Positions 23,879-30,258 of a stretch of DNA of 30,258 nucleotides are shown here, piece after piece. Position 1 is the first letter of the stretch, and each line of letters begins with the position of its first letter. A program made the translations under genes and the position numbers. The notes beneath the pieces were generated by a model. It was not told where the DNA came from and searched no databases. It was given only the letters and a program-made list of their open reading frames with translations. Location of the stretch: assembly GCA_964427955.1 (NCBI GenBank), contig CAYRWY010000018.1, positions 1 through 30,258 of the forward strand. Reading direction: 5' to 3'. This DNA comes from JACRBK01 sp964427955. Its GTDB lineage: Bacteria > Chloroflexota > Anaerolineae > Aggregatilineales > Aggregatilineaceae.

Positions 23879-23992
23879 GAGCGGACCGTCGTTCAATCAT
23901 AAGAAATTGTCAAAGCAGTGGTCAAGCGTCAGCCAACTGGGTTACAAATAGAAAACCAAGACGAGTTTCCTCTACCCATAAAGGAAAACGTG

Positions 23993-25960
23993 ATGAGATT
24001 TCAACGATACCTCTGGATCGGACTGATGAGCGTGGTGCTGCTGGCGCTGTCGTCGGCTGGCCTGTCTTCGTATGCCAGCGCCCCGGCGGACCTGCCCCCG
24101 ACGCCGCTGCGCACGCCCGGCCCGTCGGGCAGCAGCGACGGCAGCACGACGTTGGCGCTGGTCGAAAATACGGTCATTCCCTGGCGTGACCGGGTGGACC
24201 TGGCCAAGCGGCTGCTCGGCGTGACGAACATCCCCGAACCGCCGACCACGCCCCCGCCCGAACTGGAGGTAGGCACGGTCGTCCCCTTCCAGGCGCAGAA
24301 TCTTCAGGAAGACTACGGCTTTACGGTCAACGCCACGCTGCTTTACAAAACGCCCCACGTGTATATGTTCGTGGAACAGGGCCAGAGCGTGGACCAGGAC
24401 GGACTCAAAAAATCCGCCGAGACCTTCGAAAGCGTGGTCTATCCCAAAGTCCATGAAGTCTTCGGATCGGAATGGACGCCCGGCATCGACGGCGATCCGC
24501 ACCTGTACATCCTGCATTCGACCCGGCTGGGCAATTACGCCGCCGCCTATTTCGGCAGTGAGAGCGAATATCCGTCGGTGGTGGTCAAAAATTCCAACCA
24601 GCACGAGATGTTTTACGTCAACCTGGACAACATGAGCTACTACGTCGGGTCGGAGTATTACGAGAGCGTCCTGACGCACGAATTTCAGCACATGGTCCAC
24701 TGGAAGATCGACGGCAACGAAGACACCTGGATCAACGAGGGCTTGTCCGAGCTGGCCCCGCTGATCGTAGGCTACGGGGTGAGCGATACCGCGTCTTATT
24801 TCTTGAGCGCGCCGAATATCCAGTTGAATACCTGGCCGGAAGACGAAGCTGCCCGCTATGGGCATTATGGCGCGTCCTATATGTTCATGGCCTATTTCTA
24901 CCAGCGTTACGGCGAACAGGCGACCTCGACGCTGGTGCGCGATCCGATGAACGGCCTGGAAAGCGTCCAGAACACACTGACCGCCATCGGCGCCATCGAT
25001 CCCACCACCCGCCAGCCGGTCACCCTGACCGACCTGTATGCTGACTGGCTGGTGACTAACTTGCTGCTCGACCCGTCAGTAGGCGACGGGCGTTATGCGT
25101 ACTCGCTGGGCGGGTTGGACAGCCTGACCCCGGCCACCATCACCCAGGAGATCACCGCCAATGGCCGTCCCATCGAACTGGCCGCACCGCAGTGGGGCCC
25201 GGATTATCTCCAGGTGACGGGAGTACAGGGATCGCAGAAAGTCCGGCTGTCGTTCAAGGGCAGCGACACCGTCTCGGTAGTGCCCACCGACGCCCACAGC
25301 GGCAGTTTCATGTGGTGGTCCAACCGCGCCGATCTCAGCGATTCATCCCTGACGCGGGCGTTTGACCTGACCGGCGTCAGCAGTGCTACCCTCAACTTCT
25401 GGACGTGGTACTACATCGAAGACCACTGGGACTACGGCTACGTGATGGTCTCCACCGACGGCGGCGTCACCTGGACGCCCTTCACCACCGGGCGCACCAC
25501 CAGCGACGATCCGCACGGGAATGCCTACGGCCCCGGCTACACGGGTCAGAGCCAGGGCTGGGTCGAAGAATCCATCGATCTGACGCCTTATGCCGGGCAG
25601 CAGATCCTGCTGCGCTTCGAGTACATCACCGACGACGCCGTGACCCAGCCGGGCCTGATCATCGACGACGTGAGCATCCCCGAAATCGGCTACGCGGACG
25701 ATTTCGAGAATAGCGACGGCGGCTGGACCAGCGCGGGCTGGTTGCGCATGGACAACGTGCTGCCGCAGGAATTCCTGGTGCAGGTCGTCCAACCCGGCAA
25801 TGCCAGCGCCCCGGTCACGCGCCTGTTGAGCGCTGGCGACACGTCGCAGGGCGAATGGGAGATCACGCTGGATAACAACACCGTGATCGTCGTCTCCGGT
25901 CTGGCCCAGGTCACGACCGAACCGGCAGCCTACACCCTGGTGCTGACGCCCGTGCCGTGA
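23993..25960 (+). CDS. Secreted zinc metalloprotease, immune-inhibitor-A/M30-like (paralogue 1)
   Basis: A 655-residue exported protease. Signal segment: YLWIGLMSVVLLALSSAGLSSYASA. Catalytic motif HEFQH at 229-233, with the third ligand Glu in 'WINEGLSE' (E249), is of gluzincin type; the M6 immune-inhibitor motif proper differs, so the catalytic domain is closer to M30 or related groups. C-terminal beta-sandwich modules: WWSNRADLSDSSLTRAFDLTG, STDGGVTWTPF and FEYITDDAVTQPGLIIDDVS, as in immune inhibitor A and similar secreted proteases. Start ATG 23993 has AAAGGAAAA upstream. It is followed by a paralogue at 26294-28183. Probably degrades external protein. Confidence 0.88.
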   Translation: MRFQRYLWIGLMSVVLLALSSAGLSSYASAPADLPPTPLRTPGPSGSSDGSTTLALVENTVIPWRDRVDLAKRLLGVTNIPEPPTTPPPELEVGTVVPFQAQNLQEDYGFTVNATLLYKTPHVYMFVEQGQSVDQDGLKKSAETFESVVYPKVHEVFGSEWTPGIDGDPHLYILHSTRLGNYAAAYFGSESEYPSVVVKNSNQHEMFYVNLDNMSYYVGSEYYESVLTHEFQHMVHWKIDGNEDTWINEGLSELAPLIVGYGVSDTASYFLSAPNIQLNTWPEDEAARYGHYGASYMFMAYFYQRYGEQATSTLVRDPMNGLESVQNTLTAIGAIDPTTRQPVTLTDLYADWLVTNLLLDPSVGDGRYAYSLGGLDSLTPATITQEITANGRPIELAAPQWGPDYLQVTGVQGSQKVRLSFKGSDTVSVVPTDAHSGSFMWWSNRADLSDSSLTRAFDLTGVSSATLNFWTWYYIEDHWDYGYVMVSTDGGVTWTPFTTGRTTSDDPHGNAYGPGYTGQSQGWVEESIDLTPYAGQQILLRFEYITDDAVTQPGLIIDDVSIPEIGYADDFENSDGGWTSAGWLRMDNVLPQEFLVQVVQPGNASAPVTRLLSAGDTSQGEWEITLDNNTVIVVSGLAQVTTEPAAYTLVLTPVP

Positions 25961-25978
25961 TCCGCGAAAGACTTGGGG

Positions 25979-26001
25979 AGGGGCGTAGTGCACTATGCCC
26001 T
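25979..26001. repeat. GTAGGGGC-type palindrome, copy 4 (degenerate)
   Basis: AGGGGCGTAG (25979-25988), centre TGCA, then CTATGCCCT, which pairs with one or two mismatches. It begins 18 bases after the protease stop codon. Confidence 0.65.
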
Positions 26002-26044
26002 GGACGCGCCAAGATAAGGGTTTTGATACGATAACTGCCTTGTT

Positions 26045-26165
26045 CCGGCCTCACCCCTGGCCCCTCTCCATCAAAACAACGATGGAGAGGGGTATCAGAA
26101 TCGCCGCTTGCTCCCCCTCTCTATTGCGCCCTTTCAATGGAGAGGGGGTCGGGGGGTGAGGCCGG
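26045..26165. repeat. 121-base three-branched inverted repeat
   Basis: Outer arms CCGGCCTCACCCC (26045-26057) and its exact complement (26153-26165) enclose two further hairpins: 26061-26072 with 26081-26092 (12 bp perfect, loop AAAACAAC) and 26113-26126 with 26135-26148 (14 bp, one mismatch). The transcript or DNA could fold as a three-way junction. Related fragments lie at 5760-5799, 10023-10090 and 15047-15070. Confidence 0.88.
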
Positions 26166-26293
26166 GGTGCAGTGTACGACCCCCCTCCGACATCCCCCCG
26201 TTGTGCGTCGAATTCACGAAATCTTTGCCCACGCCGGATGAATTTGCCTTAAACTCTAACTAGCGTACAAGTTGGGGGCTGGAAGGAATCCTC

Positions 26294-28183
26294 ATGGCTC
26301 GAAAGACATTCTCGCGCGCCAGGTGGGCGCTCGTGCTGGTGATCTCGCTGTCCGGGCTGGCGTCCGTCCCGGCGCACGCCCAAGAGGGCAAGCCGGGCGG
26401 CGCCCTCTCCTGGAAAGATGCGCTGACTGTGCCGCTGCATCGCTCTCAGGCCGATTGGCTGGTCGAAGTCGGCTGGAAGACCGCCGCCGAAATGTACGGT
26501 CCCTTCCCGACGCACGAATATCAGGTCGGCGAGAGCGAGCAGTTCATTCCCCTGGACAGCTACGACAGCGAGACGCGCACCTTCGTGCTGGCTTACCGGA
26601 CCGCCCACGCCTATTTCTGGTTCGAGCGCGGCGTCCCGGTCGACCGCCAGAAGTTGGAACATGCGGCGACTTTCTTCGAGGATCACATCTGGCCGTTGAA
26701 TCACAGCATCTACGGCGACGAGTGGAATCCGGGCATCGACGGCGACAGCCGCATCCACATCGTGAACCAGGCCTCCGCCGGGCCGGGCATCATGGGCGCC
26801 TTCAGCCCGGAAGATCAGTGCCCGCGCACCATCTGTCCCGGCAGCAACCAGCGCGAGATCCTCTACATCGGCCTGGATAACGCGCCGCTCGGCTCGGATC
26901 AATACCTGACCACCATCGCCCACGAAGATCAGCACCTGATCCAGTATTACGTCGATGGCAATGAGCAGATCTGGTTCAACGAAGGGCTGTCACAGCTCGC
27001 CGAGCACCTCAACGGCTTCAACCCGCGCACCATCGGCGACTACAACATGATCGACTTCCTGAACGCGACCGATCACTCGCTCAACAGTTGGACCACCGAC
27101 GGCTACGAGGTGGGGCTGCACTATGGCGCGTCTTACCTGTTCATGGTCTACCTGTACGAGCAGTTTGGGTTGGACTTCATGCGCGCGCTGGTCAAGTCCG
27201 AGTATGACGGGCTGGCCGCCGTCCAGCACGCCCTGGACGCGACCAACCAGGGGATCAGCGTCGATCTGGTTTTCGCCAACTGGATTCTGGCCAACGACCT
27301 GGACAATCCCTACGCGGGGGACGGGCGTTACTACTACCAGTCGCTCGATCTCCCCAACCCGATCCAACCGCTGTCGCTGAACATGAGCAAAGGCGGAGCC
27401 GTATACAGCGATACGGTCAGCCAGTACGGCACGGACTATCTCGGCGTCGATGCGCCGGGCCAGTACCAGTTGAGCTTCGACGGCAGCGATACCGCCTCCC
27501 TGATGGGCGCCGCGCCCCATTCCGGCGAGTGGATGTGGTGGTCCAACAACGAAAACAGCAGCGCCGCGCGCCTGACCGCCGCGTTCGACCTGACCGGGTT
27601 GAAAACGGCCACGTTAGCCTTCAGCGCGTGGTGGAACATCGAGGATGATTACGACTGGTTCCAGGTGTTGGTCTCCGGCGACGGCGGCCAGACCTGGGAG
27701 ATCGTCAGCGGCCCGCACGCCAGCCAGAACGGCAAATACGCGCCGGGCGATTACTACAGCGGGCAGTCCAATACCTGGATCGAGGAACGGATCAACCTGG
27801 ATGACTACGCGGGCCAGACGCTCCTGGTGCGGTTCGAGTATCTGACGGATCACAGCCAGACGCTGTCCGGCCTGGCGCTGGACGATTTGGGGATCGTCGA
27901 ACTGGGGGCGCTGGATAATGTCGAGAGTCCGGCCTCGGCCTGGATCTCCGACGGTTTCCTGCGGGTCCCCGCGACCGCTCCGCAGCATTGGGCGCTGGCC
28001 GTCGTGGTGCGCGGGCCGGATCAACTCCCGGACGTCCAGAGGGTGACGCTGGACGACCTGAATACCGGGCGCGCGACCTTCACCGTGCCCGACGGCGGCG
28101 ATGCCACCCTCGTGATCGGCGCGATGGCGCCCTTCACGACCAACCGCGCCCGCTACAAAATCGCCCTGCAAAACATGCCGTGA
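26294..28183 (+). CDS. Secreted zinc metalloprotease, immune-inhibitor-A/M30-like (paralogue 2)
   Basis: A 629-residue exported protease. Signal peptide: RWALVLVISLSGLASVPAHAQ. Catalytic motif HEDQH at 210-214 with Glu in 'WFNEGLSQ' (E230); note Asp in place of Phe in HEFQH of its neighbour. Shared blocks with the upstream paralogue: HYGASYLFMVYLYEQFG, MWWSNN.., 'FDLTG', DGGQTWEIV and LLVRFEYLTD. Start ATG 26294 has GGAAGGA upstream. The two genes face the same way and probably arose by tandem duplication; the 333-base spacer with a repeat element means they may be transcribed separately. Probable extracellular protein degradation. Confidence 0.88.
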   Translation: MARKTFSRARWALVLVISLSGLASVPAHAQEGKPGGALSWKDALTVPLHRSQADWLVEVGWKTAAEMYGPFPTHEYQVGESEQFIPLDSYDSETRTFVLAYRTAHAYFWFERGVPVDRQKLEHAATFFEDHIWPLNHSIYGDEWNPGIDGDSRIHIVNQASAGPGIMGAFSPEDQCPRTICPGSNQREILYIGLDNAPLGSDQYLTTIAHEDQHLIQYYVDGNEQIWFNEGLSQLAEHLNGFNPRTIGDYNMIDFLNATDHSLNSWTTDGYEVGLHYGASYLFMVYLYEQFGLDFMRALVKSEYDGLAAVQHALDATNQGISVDLVFANWILANDLDNPYAGDGRYYYQSLDLPNPIQPLSLNMSKGGAVYSDTVSQYGTDYLGVDAPGQYQLSFDGSDTASLMGAAPHSGEWMWWSNNENSSAARLTAAFDLTGLKTATLAFSAWWNIEDDYDWFQVLVSGDGGQTWEIVSGPHASQNGKYAPGDYYSGQSNTWIEERINLDDYAGQTLLVRFEYLTDHSQTLSGLALDDLGIVELGALDNVESPASAWISDGFLRVPATAPQHWALAVVVRGPDQLPDVQRVTLDDLNTGRATFTVPDGGDATLVIGAMAPFTTNRARYKIALQNMP

Positions 28184-28219
28184 CGCTCGTCGTCACGTCT
28201 TTCCGGGGGGACACCTGTG

Positions 28220-28245
28220 GTAGGGGCCATACTGATGGCCCCTAC
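28220..28245. repeat. GTAGGGGC-type palindrome, copy 5
   Basis: Perfect 11-base arms GTAGGGGCCAT (28220-28230) and ATGGCCCCTAC (28235-28245) around ACTG. It lies between the convergent ends of the second protease gene (stop 28183) and fabI (stop 28259). Confidence 0.9.
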
Positions 28246-28258
28246 GCACGTTAATCGA

Positions 28259-29050
28259 CTATTCGAGGTCTTCAGCCGTCGCCGTCAGGCCCAGGACGTT
28301 ATACCCGCCGTCGATGTGGATGGTCTCGCCGGTGATCTGCTTGCTGGCATCGCTGGCCAGGAAAACCGCCACGCTGCCGACATCTTCCTGGGTCGCCAGG
28401 GAGCGCATCGGCGTCACCTTTTCGCTGTATTTCATCATCATGCGAAAACCGGGCACGCCCGCCGCGGCCAGGGTCTTGATCGGTCCAGGGCTGAGCGTAT
28501 TGACCCGGACGCCCTCCGGTCCCAGATCGACCGCCAGGTAGCGCACGATATTTTCCAGCGCGGCTTTGGCAATGGCCATGACGTTGTAGCGCGGCACGAC
28601 TTTCTCCGCCGCGTAATACGACAGCGCCATGATGCTGCCGCCCTCCGTCATCAGCGCCGCGGCGTGTTTCGCCATCGGGATCAGGCTGTAGGCCGAAATG
28701 TCCAGCGCCATCTGGAAGCCGCCCCGGCTGACATCGCGGAAGCGCCCGCCCAGGTCTTCGCCCGGCGCGAACGCGACCGAGTGCACCAGGATGTCGATCT
28801 TGCCGAAACGCTCTTTGGCCTTGGCGAAAAAGCCCTCGATCTGCTCGTCCGAGGTGACATCGCACGATTCTACGAAGTCGATCCCGGCATCTTTGGCCAG
28901 CGGGAAGACGCGCTTTTCCAGCACCTCGCCCGCGTAGCTGAGACCGACCGTCGCCCCTTCGCGCACGAACGCTTCGGTGATCCCCCACGCAATCGAGCGG
29001 TTATTCGCGACGCCGAAAACTATCGCCGTTTTTCCGTCTAAGAGACCCAT
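28259..29050 (-). CDS. fabI: Enoyl-[acyl-carrier-protein] reductase (NADH), FabI
   Basis: Last reduction of each type II fatty-acid elongation cycle: trans-2-enoyl-ACP to acyl-ACP, with NADH. The 263 residues match the family (about 260). Marks: IVFGVANNRSIAWGI (NAD motif of FabI, 11-25), DVTSDEQIEGFF, SVAFAP, and the catalytic Tyr-Tyr-Lys triad: Y145 region (LSYYAAEK) and YNVMAIAK (Y155, K162). 'DGGYNVLG' closes the Rossmann fold. Start ATG 29050 has AGGAGG 8 bases upstream. No other fab gene is adjacent. An 18-base inverted repeat, 29081-29098, lies in the upstream region. Confidence 0.96.
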   Translation of the reverse strand: MGLLDGKTAIVFGVANNRSIAWGITEAFVREGATVGLSYAGEVLEKRVFPLAKDAGIDFVESCDVTSDEQIEGFFAKAKERFGKIDILVHSVAFAPGEDLGGRFRDVSRGGFQMALDISAYSLIPMAKHAAALMTEGGSIMALSYYAAEKVVPRYNVMAIAKAALENIVRYLAVDLGPEGVRVNTLSPGPIKTLAAAGVPGFRMMMKYSEKVTPMRSLATQEDVGSVAVFLASDASKQITGETIHIDGGYNVLGLTATAEDLE

Positions 29051-29080
29051 AACGTATTCCTCCTGATAGGGTGTATATCG

Positions 29081-29098
29081 GTATGTTGTAACACATAC
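29081..29098. promoter_or_regulatory. Inverted repeat upstream of fabI (possible operator)
   Basis: GTATGT (29081-29086) and ACATAC (29093-29098) are separated by 6 bases, 31 bases upstream of the fabI start. A -10-like TATACA (29077-29072, minus strand) is close, so a bound repressor could block it. No known FapR or FabT consensus is matched. Confidence 0.4.
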
Positions 29099-29137
29099 GA
29101 TGGGCTTTGGTCACGCGGGCGGGGTGGCTGAACGAGG

Positions 29138-30258
29138 CTATTCCTGAATCAAAACCGGCGTGCCGATCTCGGCCCAGGCGTACAGCCAGGCTGCTTCCGA
29201 GGTGGGCAAATTCACGCAGCCGTGACTCATCGGATGGCCAAAGTTGTCGTGCCAGTACGTCCCGTGCAGCCCGTAGCCCTTGTAAAAATACATCACGTAG
29301 GGCACGCCGGGCAGGTAATAATTCGGCCCGCTCATGGTCTGGGCTTCGAGCTTCTGGTAGATGCTGTACTCTCCCAGGACGGTCGGCGTCCCCGGCAGCC
29401 CGGTCGAAACCAGCACCTCGCGGATCGGGCGGCCATCTTCCATGACGGTCATGGTCTGGTCGCTCAGATCGACGAGGATCTCTTTGCGCACGTTGGCGCG
29501 CAGGGCCGTCTCCCCGTCCGGCTCGACGAAACCGCCGCGCATGGACGGGGCATAGCGAATATAGGGGACGGTGAGCGTCTGGCCGACGCTCAACACGTCC
29601 GGATTCCGGAGATCGTTCAGCCCCACCAGCGCGGTCCAATTGACGCCGTAGCGATAGCCAATCGCCATCAGGGTGTCGCCGGGCTGGACGATGTGCTGGT
29701 GCCCGGCGGCAGCCATCAATTCCGGCGAAAATGCCGACTCGGTTGGGGCGGGCGTGGGCGTCACCGTGGCGGTCGGGACGATCACCGGCGCGGGTTCGGG
29801 CGGCAGCGCATCCGGCTGGACCACGCACAGCCGCGCGCCGCCGTTGAACGACCCGGCGTGAGTCAGCGTCGTCGCCTGCCCGGTCGCCACGTCCACCAGC
29901 GCGATCTGGACGTCGTCCGGCCCGCCGACCGAAGCCAGCAGGCGCGTGTCGTCGGCCCAGGCCCAGGCGATGTCGGCCCCAACACCCTGCCGGATGGCGC
30001 GCGGCTGCTCCTCTTCGAAGTCCAACAGGTAAATGTCCGAGGTCTGGGGATCGGCGAGATCGTCCCAGATGGTGTACACGATCTGTTCGCCCTGCGAGTC
30101 GAAGAAGGGCCACAGTTGGTTGCGCGTGCTGAGTTCCGGCGGCAGCACCGGAAATTCGCCCTCGACGTCTTCACCCAACACCGTCAGGAACAGGTTCCAC
30201 GGCCCGAACTGCTCGCTCGAAAACAGCAGTTGGCGGCCATCCGGCCCCCAGGCGGGCG
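29138..30258 (-). CDS. TolB-like propeller / LysM / L,D-transpeptidase (YkuD) fusion, 5' end cut by window
   Basis: Envelope enzyme expected to make 3-3 (L,D) peptidoglycan cross-links or attach proteins to the wall. The C-terminus carries the YkuD active site SHGCVNLP with the upstream His in GLHGTYWHDNFGHP; the nucleophile is the Cys. Before it lies a LysM domain (HIVQPGDTLMAIGYRYGVNW, LNDLRNPDVLSVGQTLTVP), a Thr/Pro linker (PTATVTPTPAPTE) and, to the window edge, WD40-like/TolB propeller repeats (AWGPDGRQLLFSSE, 'GEQIVYTIWDDLAD'). The frame is open to base 30258, so the start is outside; an apparent start at 30181 (GTG) is not real. The propeller fused to an L,D-transpeptidase is unusual. 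Confidence 0.9.
   Translation of the reverse strand, partial: PAWGPDGRQLLFSSEQFGPWNLFLTVLGEDVEGEFPVLPPELSTRNQLWPFFDSQGEQIVYTIWDDLADPQTSDIYLLDFEEEQPRAIRQGVGADIAWAWADDTRLLASVGGPDDVQIALVDVATGQATTLTHAGSFNGGARLCVVQPDALPPEPAPVIVPTATVTPTPAPTESAFSPELMAAAGHQHIVQPGDTLMAIGYRYGVNWTALVGLNDLRNPDVLSVGQTLTVPYIRYAPSMRGGFVEPDGETALRANVRKEILVDLSDQTMTVMEDGRPIREVLVSTGLPGTPTVLGEYSIYQKLEAQTMSGPNYYLPGVPYVMYFYKGYGLHGTYWHDNFGHPMSHGCVNLPTSEAAWLYAWAEIGTPVLIQE

Larger units (their letters stand above)
25961..26293. other. Repeat-filled spacer between the two protease genes
   Basis: 333 bases without a gene. Holds a degenerate GTAGGGGC-type palindrome (25979-26001), the 121-base branched inverted repeat (26045-26165), and then about 125 bases with a weak possible promoter for the second protease: TTGCCT at 26244-26249 and TACAAG at 26266-26271, 16 bases apart. 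Confidence 0.75.

Noticed and set aside
23814..23900. Longer N-terminus for the SH3 protein from ATG 23900
   Set aside because: The extension is basic and lies across a likely promoter (23850-23878); the signal segment follows ATG 23813 closely.
911..28245. GTAGGGGC palindromes as intrinsic terminators
   Set aside because: Strong stems but no T-run follows on either strand. They may still affect RNA ends, so they are listed as repeats.

Overview
The window reads as high-GC bacterial DNA, most likely from the phylum Chloroflexota (Anaerolineae-like). The pointers are secreted SH3/LysM proteins with Thr-Pro-rich linkers, a degenerate PP2C-membrane-propeller protein, PBP1A with a Pro/Arg-rich N-tail, slipin, and intergenic GTAGGGGC palindromes. 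This is judged from style and motifs, without a database search. Three runs of exactly 100 N (5800-5899, 12875-12974, 14797-14896) mark it as a draft scaffold. No phage, transposase, CRISPR array or rRNA is visible; it looks like ordinary chromosome.

Layout. 1-4868 (minus): a cation-diffusion-facilitator transporter cut by the window edge, a class A penicillin-binding protein, a PH-domain protein and a small membrane protein that overlaps it. 4931-5222 (plus): a complete transcription unit of consensus-like promoter, two serine tRNAs and a perfect terminator hairpin. 5230-12281 (minus): a small unknown protein, a degenerate PP2C/membrane/propeller protein, a DUF692 (MNIO-type) TIM-barrel protein coupled to a 3-hydroxyacyl-CoA dehydrogenase-like protein, a second such dehydrogenase behind an inverted heptamer-repeat element, a SpoIIAA-like protein and a slipin. 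12451-14787 (plus): a secreted SH3 plus Cys-rich protein (interrupted by a gap), an ECF sigma factor and its likely membrane anti-sigma factor. 15110-23813 (minus): a GT4 glycosyltransferase, a DEAD-box RNA helicase with a probable attenuator leader, then a tight run of SH3 protein, DEDDh exonuclease, M23 peptidase, KimA-like permease, NUDIX hydrolase and GNAT acetyltransferase. 23993-28183 (plus): two tandem paralogous secreted zinc metalloproteases. 28259-30258 (minus): enoyl-ACP reductase FabI and a TolB-propeller/LysM/L,D-transpeptidase fusion that runs off the window.

How the parts fit. Much of the content concerns the cell envelope: peptidoglycan synthesis and cross-linking (PBP1A, L,D-transpeptidase), peptidoglycan or protein cleavage outside the cell (M23, two metalloproteases), lipid and glycan synthesis (FabI, GT4), membrane organisation (slipin, PH) and envelope sensing (ECF sigma/anti-sigma next to a Cys-rich exported protein). 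The dehydrogenase pair points to acyl-CoA metabolism.

The least explained items are the MNIO-type protein inside an acyl-CoA-dehydrogenase-like operon, the Cys-rich SH3/ECF module, and three kinds of intergenic repeat: palindromes just 3' of stop codons, a 121-bp three-branched inverted repeat, and facing heptamer arrays. I did not find a clearly new defence or mobile system.
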